Below are positions 54,465 through 64,000 of a stretch of 64,000 nucleotides of DNA, piece after piece. This DNA comes from Ustilaginoidea virens (Eukaryota; Ascomycota; Sordariomycetes; Hypocreales; Clavicipitaceae). Positions within the stretch are counted from its first letter, which is position 1; the number at the start of each line of letters is the position of its first letter. The position numbers and the translations under genes were made by a program. The stretch spans positions 6,138,501 to 6,202,500 of the forward strand of contig NC_057317.1 of assembly GCF_000687475.1 (NCBI RefSeq). The letters are read 5' to 3'. The notes beneath the pieces are model-generated. The model was not told the origin of the DNA and did not search any database. It saw only the letters and a program-made list of their open reading frames with translations.

Positions 54465-57400
54465 ATTAGCCTACCTAGTCTAAGCCTCTATTGCTAATAA
54501 TCTAGGCGGGGAACCTATAGTACTACTACTAGCAATCAAGAAACTATTCTATATAATCTTCCGCTTATATTGAGTATATCGCCTTAAACTAAATATATTT
54601 AGATAAGCGGTTGGTAATAACTATTAGGTAATATAGGTCGGAGGCGTCTTAGGCTAGAAGGTTAGTTATAAAGTCAATAGAGATTTAAGACTAAAAATAA
54701 TTTAGGATTAATAAAGGCTAGAGTAGGCCCTATTGCAACTAACGGCTTTTATACGCCTTATAGTATTAGCAATTCCGAATAAACTAAGCTACCTTAGACG
54801 ATATACTATTGAAGTAGTAGTCCTATTATAAGAATTAGAAAATTATATTCTTCCCTAGGTGCCTTATGGTAGGGGAGTTATAATATTATTAGATTACTAT
54901 AATTATTAGCGGCTTAAACGAAGGGAGCTAAACCTAGCCCTAATAGAATAGCGCTCTATAGGCGTTTAAAATATAATCTATAATCTACTTTTTAGTCTTT
55001 GCCTTTATAGGGAATCATTATTCTCTATTCGCTATAGCCTTCCATTAGGCCTAATATAGTTCGTCCTCAGCTATAGCCTAATCCTAAAGCGCCTATAGGT
55101 ATATATTAGTAAAGACCTAAAAGCTATTAGGTAAAGAGACTCCTATCGATAAAGCCGCTATCAGTATATCCTCTATTATACCTAAGTCTATAATCGGCTA
55201 ATCTCCTATTAGGTCTAGCTAAACCTCTACTAGATCCGCCTCTATAGTAGAGATAAATAGTAGTTAGAAGACTTAGCCAAACCTTAATACCATACTATCT
55301 GCCTCTTATTCCTATTGCGAGAGTGCATTAGAGCATTAGGCCTATAAGCCGGGCCAGTACTAAAGGTAGAAGTTAAAAAAGGCTAATGTCTCAGCCTATT
55401 GCGCTTAGTATTCTGATATCTCCTTTAGTCGGAAGAAATACTTAAGGTTCTTATAGTCTATAAGGATTATAAATAGGGTAGCAATAGAATGGAATTTAGC
55501 CGACTATGCCTTAAAGCATATAATAATAGTAAGCAACTCCTTATTATAAATAGTATAGTTCCGTTTAGCCTTTATAAGCTATACTGAGTAGTATATAACT
55601 AGGTAGAGTACTTTATCCTCCCCGATCTAGGAGAGATAGCTATTTAGAGCTATACTAAAGCTATCTGCCTTAAGGATCGTCTCCTTCTTAGGGTCCTATT
55701 AGGCGAGGGCTAGATATAAAATAAAGCACTACTTAAGCGCTTAGAAGGCCTTTTCTTCCTCTTTAAGCTATTAAAAGGGGATACCTTTTTATATTAGTTA
55801 GACTAAAGGCTTAGCTAGGTAGAAGAAATTTAGGATAAAATTGCAGTAGAAGTTTATAAATCCTAAAAAGCTCTAAATGCCCTATAGCTTTATAAGGGCT
55901 TCCTACTCCTAAATCGCCTTAATCTTCTCAGGATCTAAATAGATCTCTTTTCTTACTATTATAATATAACTAAAGTAATATACCTCTTTTATTATAAAGT
56001 TATATTTATCTAGATTAAGATTTAGGCTAGTATTTTATAGGCGCCGAAGGATAACCCTAATGCGGTCTATATATTCCTTCTATAAGCCTCCAGTATAGAT
56101 TAAGATATCATTAAGGTAAGTAGTAGCAAAATCCCTTAATAAGTCCCTTAAGGCCCTATTAATATATTACTAAAATATCGTAGGGGCCCTAGTTAGATTA
56201 AAAAGGGTTACTAACTACTTAAAGAGACCGAAGCGGGTCTGAAATATAGTTAAGTATTTATCGCCCTCGGCGATACAGATCTTATAGAACGCAGTACGGA
56301 TATCTACCTTTATAAACCACTTCGCCTATAATAGGGAATATAATATCTCTTTAATTAAGGGAAGGGGATACTAGTCTTACGCTATAACCTTATTTAGGGC
56401 CCGGTAATCCACACAAAAGCGCTATCTACCATTCGCCTTTTTCGCAAGTAAAACTAATGCCGCTATTAATAAGGAACTTACGCAAATCTATCCTTTATCT
56501 ATAAGGTCGGTTACCTATCTCTAGATCTCAAGTAGCTAATCTTACGGCATATTATATAGTAGTGCCTATAGGAGGTCGGGTGGCCCCCTATCGAGGGTCG
56601 GTTTAAACTTAATATAGTAATTAAGCATGCCCTAGTACGGTAGGAGGCTAGAAGCCTTTACTTTATTAAAAAGGTCGGTAAAATCCTAAAGCTTAAATAA
56701 TAAGGTCTGCAGCTAGGTCAGGGGGGGAACTAAATTCTAATAAGGCAGGAGCATAATACAGAGGATATATATAAGCTCCTATAGGCTTATAGAGAAGAAA
56801 AAGGTTAAATTATCCTAAGTATATACCGCTCGTTATAATATACCGTAAAAGACCGATCTAAGAATATTAATTATAGTAGGCCTAAAGGATTAAGTAGTCG
56901 ACTTTTTAATAAGAAGGCCACCTATAGCTCTAATTCTTAATTAGCGCCACTTCGCTTATAGTTCGATATTATAATACTTTATCTAAGGCAGCCTTAGGAT
57001 AATATCGCGGGTAAGGCCTAAGACGATATATAGCATTACAGCTAACAGCTATCTATCGATATCGATATCGATATAAATAATATAAGTAATCGAGGGGGTA
57101 GCCTATTACTCCCCCAATCGACTCTTTACGTCTACTATAGTCCTAAGTTTCCTATAAGACGGCAGGCAGATAGGTTAGAGCCCTAACCTTTAGATAGTTC
57201 TTTCGCTTATCGCACTATAATAGTTACAATTAGAGTCAATTAGGGTATTAATAAAGGTAGAATTATTATATAATATTAGGACTAAAAAAGGGTATCTATC
57301 CATACGGTCTTTAATATTATTAATCTCTTTTATATAGTAGTCTTATTATAACTTAGCTAAAGGCTAGGTGCGTTTTTTAAGCCCTCTCGCGAGACTTAGC

Positions 57401-57814
57401 TTAAAGGCTAATCTTTTCCCTAGGAATCGCTATCATCGCTATCTCTAAGTTTAGCAATTCGTAAGGCCTCTATAGCTTTTAGGTCTATAGCAGCTATAGT
57501 TATCTCTTATAGAGGCCGGGCCAGCCTTAGCTTGCATTCTAGCATTTTATAGCTAGCATTTCTATATCGGATGCAAAGTGACTTCTAATAGTACTCCTTA
57601 AAGACTTCTATTAAAACCTATAGCATCTTTTTACTAAAACACCTTCGCTTGCCTTTTAGACCCAGCTTATAGACGCCTATTATAGGCGTATTACCGTCCT
57701 TATCCCGAGCGGTTGCCTATAGATCCCAGGCGGTATTATTATAATTTTAGGAAGGATCTATATAGCGTTTCACAGTAAGGCTTATCTCTAGGTCGATAGT
57801 AATTTCATAGTACT

Positions 57815-58540
57815 TGTTGCAAAATGGTGACTTAGAACACTATTGGAAAGTATACTAAGTACCGACAGTGGCGTACAAGGCGTTGCAGAATAAAACAAGC
57901 TGGTTAAAGATTAAAAACGCACACACGGGGTTGACCAGAGCAAAGATGTCAGGGAAATCTGATTCTAATTGTTGGTGACTATTCTAGCTAGAAAGAGGGA
58001 ATTTTGGGCATATTTCTACCATTTTGAAGAAGTGGTTGAAAATAATGAAAAACCGCAAAAATAGCGAAAAACCCGACGAAAAGTCGGTCTGCCCAACCGT
58101 GCCCAGTCTGTGCCCAATATCCTACCCAGTTCCTACCCAATGCCTACCCAACTAAGCCCAGTGGCTTGTAGCGGTGTGCCGGAAGCCCTATAACAGCCTG
58201 CCGTACGGGCCGGAAGCCCTATATCGGTCTGCCGTAAATGACCGGTATAGCGGGTGACTATATGTAGAAGGCCGAAAGTGCTGGTTTGCCCATTTGGTAA
58301 TCCCGTAGAAATGCGCCGCCTGTTGTGGGCCCTGTGGCCCGCTGTGACCGGCCGCTGTGGCCGGCTGTGGGGCGCTGTGCCGGTGCCGTGACCGGCGCTG
58401 TGGCCCACTGTAATCGGCGTTGTGGGGCGCTGTGCCCCACCATAGCGCCTGGTATAGCCACCGCGATATCTCAACGCAGAGACGTCGTATAGTGGCGAGA
58501 CCAGTACCAAAATACAGCTAAAAAGGCGCTGATTTCAACA
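57815..58540 (-). repeat. 3' LTR of Copia F
   Basis: 726 bp, TGTTGCAAAATGG to GATTTCAACA. GC-rich central part with imperfect repeats of the type CCGGCTGTGG/GGCGCTGTG (58310-58440) and near-identical units around GCCGGAAGCCCTATA (58179-58240). Homologue of 29933-30690 on the other strand. The open frames at 58133-58510 and 58258-58461 are by-products. Confidence 0.9.
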
Positions 58541-58622
58541 CCCCCTCTGATTAGCAACATGGCTAATCCTAGCGTTAGAATAAAAGAAAGAAGTCCCATA
58601 GAAAACAAGAAAAAAAGTTGAG

Positions 58623-61600
58623 CTATAGGGATTGCAACCCTAATAGCTGCCGAAATATAGGGAATTTCGGGCTTGGGAGTGGTTTAGTAAGTCCATCCGC
58701 AGGCATATCTATCGTAGGTAAATAAGATATTTTTACCAGGCCACCGTGGGCCTTCTCACGTATATACCGGAATTTAAGCAAGGTATGCTTAGTGCGGGCA
58801 TGCTGATTTGGGTCATTTGCGTTAGAAATAGACCCTTAGTTATCGCAGTATAGTGGTATCGGGCGTTGAATATCGACCTGGATTTCTTTAAATAAATTAG
58901 ATATCCACTCCACTTCGCGAATCGCCTCAAGCATTACATCAGACTCGGCTTCAAGCATTAATAAGACCACAGTCGAAGATCGTTTTGACCTCCAGCTAAT
59001 AGGCCCACCATTCAAAGTAGTAAGATAACCACCAGTAGACTTAAAAGTAAGGCGATAACCAGCAAAATCGCTATCAGAAAATGCAGCTAATACTACGGTA
59101 GCTTTAGCGGCTCGGTAACAAATGGCTGTATTAGCCGTACCAGCTAAGTAGCGAAAAGCGCCCTTAGCAGCATTAAGCTATATAGTGGAAGCCTATTGCA
59201 TATATCGTGATAGGTACTATATCGGAAAGGCAAGGTCAGGTCTTAATATCATCATCAACCATATCGATGTCCCTACTAGCTGCTGGAATAAGTATTAATT
59301 ACTAGCATCCAGCGGCATATCGTCAGCCTCAGCAAGTATACCAGGCTATAGCGGGATTAGATATAGTCGTGCGTCCTTAAGGTTAAACTTCTCAAGGACT
59401 TCCGCAATAAATTGCGATTAGTATAGCTATAATAGGCCCTTTTCTCTATCCCTAATAATCTGCACTCCTAGAAAGAAGGAGGCAGGTCCTCGGTCTTCTA
59501 TAGCATATACCTTATAGAACTTAGCCTTAAGCTGGTCAATATAGCTAAAGTCCGGACCGACAATCAAGCAATCATCCACATAGGTCACAATAAAGGTATG
59601 CGTTCCTTTATTATAGAAGACAGCAGCATCAGAAAGTAGCGGCGTAAAACCCTCTTATACTAGAAGGTCTTTTAACTATAACTGCTACTCGCGAGGGCCT
59701 TATTTTAGCCCATATAAGGCTTTCTTCAACAGTATAACCTATAATGCAGAGGGGTCATATCTAACTTTAGTAAGTAAGGCTAAAAGTCGTTGACGCTACA
59801 GGTCAGACCATAAGGCTGGATTAGGTAAGAATAGGCTTTCTGCAAATTCTAGAAAACCAGCTGGAATCTCCATATAAATCGTCTCTAGCAGTTCACTATT
59901 TAGAAAGGCACCAATAAAGTCGATCTGCTCTATTTCCCAGTTATTTACAGCAGCAAGAGTAAGGATAATCCTCCATATTAGTAGGATCGAAGTCGAGGCA
60001 TAGGTCTCCGTAAAGTCTTGCCCAGATATCTGCATAAAGCCTTTAATAACTAATCGTGCCTTATATTTAACCGGGTTATTATTCGCATCTTTCTTTACAC
60101 GAAAAACAGGCCAGTTGCGCAATATCTTCCTACTAGTAGGAACACTAGTCTTTAGTATAAATTAGAAGATATTTAAGTCGATTAATTGCTCGAATTCCAA
60201 AAATAAGGCCTTAACCCAGCTATCCTTATGTGGGTTATATAAGACTTCCTTCCAGCTATTAGGCACACCTTCTGGGGCCCGTTTTGCAGCCTTTACCTTG
60301 CAGTAGATATTGTGCATTTATTGGTAAAAGGCATAGGAAGGGTGGAAATCCTATATGGGAGCCTCTAGGGGGCTGCCTAGGTATCCGAAAATCTGGTCGT
60401 TTTTCGGCTGGGTGGGTAGGAAAGCACCCCATTGGTCAGTCTGTAGGTCAGACTATTGGTCAGTCTATAGGTCTAAAAGTGACCTATAGTATCTATAACC
60501 TAGGATACCTTACACGTCTCGTATCCGTGGCTATATTCTTCCTCGAATTCTACCCCTAATAGCCCTAACCTAGTATAGCTGAATAGGCACCTTTTCTAAT
60601 ACTCAAAATATTTTCTCCTACGGTCTCTCATTTAAGGCAATATCTAGACTCTCGAATTTCAGATATTCTAGTATAAGCAGCGTTTTACTATAGCGAAATG
60701 CTGCATTTACTAAAAAGCCGGGCGAAAAGGCAGAATCTATTATATCGGAAAGTCGCAGAAAATCAGTGTGTGTGGGGCTTTAAGATTCGGACCACTGAAA
60801 ATTTATTATATAGGGCAAGTCAGAATTTTCACTTATATGGGTCATGCCCACTTTTATAACGGATTCGGAAAATCTCGGTGGTTGAGATTCCTAGTGACGA
60901 GAGCTTTCTGCATTTCCTAGCATTTGCAGCCTTTTTGTATAGGAAAAGGCTGCATTTTCCTTAGCCGGTGAAAAAAGACCGTCTTACCTAAGCTGAAAAG
61001 CTGAGTTAGGCTAAAGCGATTTAGAATTGAAAGACGGCGAATTGCTAGGAAATATTGCAGAGTGCTATGGCGGGCCAATTGGTAGGCCCACTAGTTATAG
61101 CAGGCCTATTGGTTGTAGTAGGCCCGCTGATTGTGGTGGATCCGTATGCCGTATTAGGCCCATTGGTTGTGGTGGGCCTATGGGCTGTATTGGATCCGTA
61201 GCCTGTGGTAGGCCTGTGCCCTCGGCTAAGCCTAAAATAGGCATATTTAGGCGAGGCGACTTCCAAATAGGCTCTTCCAGAGCAATTTAATCGTTATTTA
61301 CCCCCTCTAAATTAAAAGGCGGTTAGAAATCAAAAGTGCCCTCTAGGCCACTTGAAATAGGGCCTATACCTTCATTTTAGTAGGTAAAAGTAATAAAAGA
61401 GGTCTTAGTGACGATCCGGCGATATAGGAAGTAGACGAGGTAGGTGCCATTACCTAGCGTAGCTAGTAACCTACCTGACTCGGTCCGGGGGGCCAGCTTA
61501 TAGCTAATGACCCGTTTTTCTAGAGGGATTAGCACCTCTATAGCCGCACTAATAGCCCTAAAGCTAGTAAGGTCGGGTAGGTAGTAGTATGTAATTTCCG

Positions 61601-64000
61601 GAAAGTCTTTCTTTAATTCCTCGAAAGGTAACGAGGAACAGTTTGTGACTGCTATTAGATTTACCAAAGTAGTAATACTAAAAATCACTATAGACTAAAG
61701 GTAAGAAGGTAACCGAGACTAAAGTATAGTAGCTCTAAGTCGGTTAACGATAACCCGTATAAAGCGTTCTACTAACCCATTTTGCTCATAAATATAAGGG
61801 GAAGAGGTTAAAAAATCTATGCCCTTAAGAGCTAGCTAGGCTGTAATAACGTTATTGATTTCCTTGCCACCATTATAGTAGAATTCAATAGCTGATTTGC
61901 CGTAGCGATTTCTAAGACCTTGGAAGAACCCTTATAATACTGGGAATACCGTGGGTCCTTCTTTATTAGGTAGTAAATACACCTAATAGAAGCGTGATTT
62001 CCGGTCAACTAAGATGAGGTAAATAGGGCGTTTATTATATAGTAGAGGGTTGATTTGGAAGATATCGCCTTCTATGATATCCAAATAATGCATAGGGTCT
62101 AGTATAGCCCCTAATGTAAAACGCCGAACTGACTTTGCCCTTTTATAGGCGATGCAGTTAAAATCAGAATCCTTTACCTTACTGAGATTAGGTAACCCTA
62201 TGGTTGATGTATAGGTTTTCTTTAAAAGTTGGATTCCAATATGCCTAAGCCGGATATGCTAAAGTCCGGCTAGTAATAGCAGCTTTTGATACTCAGTATT
62301 AGCTGCTGGAGCTGGGTCGAGGGTAACCGGAGCCCTCTATAGTGGTTGGGCTGTATTAGGAATAGCAGCCTCTATTGGTACCACCGAAAAACCAAGACTA
62401 GCTGGTAAGGTAGCTTGCGAATTAGCTAGTAGATGGTCCGAGTCAGCTAGTAGGGTAGGTAAATCCTCTGGCAGGGGATATTCCTCGTATTCTTCTAGGT
62501 TGGCTAGGGCGGGTATTTCGACCGAGATATTATATAAAGCCGGGTGATTTTAGCTAGTATGATGTAAAAACGGCGAATCTACCCCTTTTTATTATAAAAA
62601 GAAGCCATACTTCTTAAAATTAAGAAGCCCAATACACTTGTTGTTGCTATTAACTAGGCTTTAGCCCTGAATACTGCCACGATTCAGATAGTATTTAATA
62701 CCGCTAAAGATGTTAATGTCAAAAGCTGGTATGAAGAGGGCGTTGGTAAGCTCTAAGGTGCCCCACTGAGGTGGGTTGGTGCCCTATAGCACGGTAAAAC
62801 GCGCTATGCCCCACCCACTGGGCTTGATTGGGCCACCACCTATGCTGATAACTGGTCTGTTTCCGGTATAGTATTGGAAGTAGGTGAAATGCTTTTTATC
62901 GTTAATGATATGCACCGTAGAACTAATATCGTAGAGCAAAGAATCTATTGGCGTTTTCCCACTGGATTGTGCACTATAGCTGGTAGCTAGAAATTGCATA
63001 TATTCGCGGTCCTAAAAGGAAGAATAGGCTGTCTCACTAGGTATAAGACTTAGAGTGTTATAATTCCCTAGTACGAAGGAATCAATAGTCTTTTCCTTTT
63101 CGTCGGTCTTTTATAGGGTATCTACTTTATTAGCTGAATCTTTCTTTTCTTTCTTCTTCTTATTTTCCGGCTTGCCTTATATGGCTAAAGAAGACCCTTA
63201 TTGGGTAGAAGACCCCTATTTCTTTTTATTGGCGTTGGTGGTAGTGTTTTTACTACCCTTACTAGTATTATTACTAGCCGACTTGCTACTATTGTTAGTA
63301 GCGGCACCCTTGACCTTTGCAAGGTGGGTAGTAGCCCTTGCTACTGATAACCCTTTAATGCATTGTTCTTCCAGTAAATCAACTATATAAAATTGCAGGT
63401 TAATATTTGATGTATTTCCCTAAGTATAGGCGATTCTTATTATTGTGCGGTGCCGTTCTGCCTACTGAAAAAAGACCCCTTCTACAGCATGTAAATACTA
63501 GCTGATTTGGTCGAAAGGTTATATATAGGAGCCTAAAATTTGCAGCCTGGATAGGTAGCTATTAAAGGAGGCGTTAAAAGATTCTAAGGTACCCTTATAG
63601 CCTATAAAATTTAGTTGATGGAAGGCAGGGTATAGGTAGGTCCGCTATATGTCTGATGAGTGAGAATACTGTTTGGTAAGTAACGTAAAGGCTAACTCTG
63701 GGTCAGTGCACCAGTTAATAGCGGCAGCTAGTCCTTCTATGCAACTATTCTTAATAAGTAATAGTAAAAGTGCTTGCTTTAAATCGTTAAAACTGCTAGC
63801 AATAGAAGGATTTTCGATAAATTTAGCGATATTAAGTGCCCTAAGTTGAATCATAAGGGCCTGTTTCTATTAGTCGAAGTTAGATACCCCCCTTAGCTTT
63901 TAGGATTCCTAGAATCCGTTGGCTGTTTTAGCTAATTCCTTAATAGCTATAGCGCTGACTTAGCTGCTAATGCTGGATGGAACCGGCAGGGGTTGCTGCT
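58623..64000 (-). pseudogene. Copia F gag-pol polyprotein (partial)
   Basis: One frame throughout (codon starts at positions equal to 2 modulo 3 on the minus strand) with relatively few TAG/TAA. Gag with I-Q-L-R-A-L-N-I-A-K-F (63645-63854) and an Asn/Ser/Lys-rich tail; protease with the active site decayed from D-T-G-S to D-I-S-S (about 62920-62935); pre-integrase and integrase (about 61690-62650); integrase C-terminal region 61377-61688, colinear with D; a long linker with PQPIG-type repeats (about 61060-61230); RT with V-F-R-V-K-K-D-A-N-N-N-P and E-Q-I-D-F-I-G-A-F-L-N (59796-60122) and Y-V-D-D-C (about 59570-59585); RNase H with D-S-D-F-A-G-Y (about 59060-59080), E-A-E-S-D and C-D-N, ending at TAG 58623-58625. 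Start outside the window. Confidence 0.9.

Larger units (their letters stand above)
51231..57814 (-). mobile_element. Ty3/Gypsy element E, 5' end cut by Copia F
   Basis: Minus-strand Gypsy element of the G family: 3' LTR at 51231-51493, polypurine tract next to it, pol and gag up to 57814, where the F LTR starts. Its 5' LTR must lie right of F. Two insertions inside it: a 1.2-kb segment (51610-52830) in the chromodomain tail, and a solo D LTR (53671-54464) in pol. Inserted in LINE J; the second copy of any duplication is not in the window. Confidence 0.88.
51494..57814 (-). pseudogene. gag-pol of Gypsy E with chromodomain (degenerate)
   Basis: From right to left: gag end with CCHC knuckle (L-C-I-R-Y-R-N-A-S-Y-K, about 57550-57600, second Cys and His lost); RT catalytic box at about 56095-56120 reading Y-L-N-D; RNase H about 55450-55700; integrase about 54480-54700, continuing past the solo LTR to about 53640; chromodomain at about 52853-52930. 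The last residues, V-Q-E-A-F-K-E-K-(stop)-G-D-I, are restored across the 1.2-kb insert when one 14-bp duplication is removed. Numerous TAA/TAG. Confidence 0.82.
57815..64000 (-). mobile_element. Copia element F, 3' part (5' end outside window)
   Basis: Minus-strand Copia element related to D at protein level but with different LTRs. 3' LTR at 57815-58540, polypurine tract CAGAGGGGG on the minus strand (58541-58549), then pol and part of gag running out of the window. Inserted in gag of Gypsy E. Together with D it is among the best preserved elements here. Confidence 0.9.

Noticed and set aside
58133..58510. 125-codon open frame with Arg/Gly/Thr-rich repeats, also near 29963-30265
   Set aside because: It lies inside the Copia F LTR and follows its nucleotide repeats.
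60284..60559. 91-codon frame with IGQS repeats
   Set aside because: Antisense to the F linker; the minus-strand frame is continuous with RT on one side and integrase on the other.
1..64000. Gene cluster, defence system or other host-encoded system
   Set aside because: Every substantial coding signal on both strands was traced to a retrotransposon or to the two unexplained frames reported; no promoter-gene-intron structure of a host gene was seen.

Overview
This window holds no ordinary host gene that I can recognise. It is a nest of retrotransposons, almost certainly from a filamentous ascomycete (Pezizomycotina-like) genome. The elements are fungal Ty1/Copia families, chromodomain Ty3/Gypsy families and a Tad1-like LINE. 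Their reading frames are broken almost only by TAA and TAG, at positions explained by CpA to TpA change on either strand (CAG/CAA/TGG to TAG/TAA). That is the signature of repeat-induced point mutation (RIP). No species can be named from the sequence alone.

Layout, left to right. 1-4579: Gypsy element A (minus), cut by the window edge. It sits in an internally deleted Copia element I (4580-7159, plus). I sits in Copia H1 (7160-27017, plus). H1 is split by a complete Copia H2 (8063-22535, minus; target duplication AATAC), and H2 is split by a complete Gypsy B (13558-20865, minus; duplication GAAGC). H1 abuts an older relative, H3 (27018-28508). H3 is cut by a Gypsy 5' LTR plus gag (G, 28509-29932), then a Copia F LTR (29933-30690), then a fragment of Copia D (D', 30691-32745). 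D' carries a 605-bp miniature LTR element (30916-31520; duplication CTAAT). A LINE (J, 32746-34764 and 50025-51230) follows. J is split by a complete Copia D (34765-50019; duplication AATAC), which is itself split inside gag by Gypsy C (36653-43989; duplication GGAGC). J is cut on the right by Gypsy E (51231-57814). E contains a 1.2-kb retroposed segment (51610-52830) and a solo D LTR (53671-54464; duplication ATTAG). E is cut by Copia F (57815-64000, minus), which runs off the window.

The duplications give the relative order: H3 before H1 before {H2 before B; I before A}; D' before the miniature element; D' before J before {D before C; E before F, the solo LTR and the 1.2-kb insert}. When nested insertions are skipped, gag and pol of D, H1, H2, I and F read in one frame without frameshifts, so these Copia families encode a single fused polyprotein. 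Gypsy copies are much more heavily mutated than D, F, H1 and I.

I see no defence system, CRISPR array or gene cluster. The least explained items are: the miniature LTR element, which has Gypsy-like ends and RNA polymerase III box motifs; a conserved reading frame antisense to pol in Gypsy B and C; the 1.2-kb segment with a 14-bp duplication and TAA-rich tail; the 50-bp repeat arrays in D LTRs; and a threefold hairpin repeat in the H2 leader.
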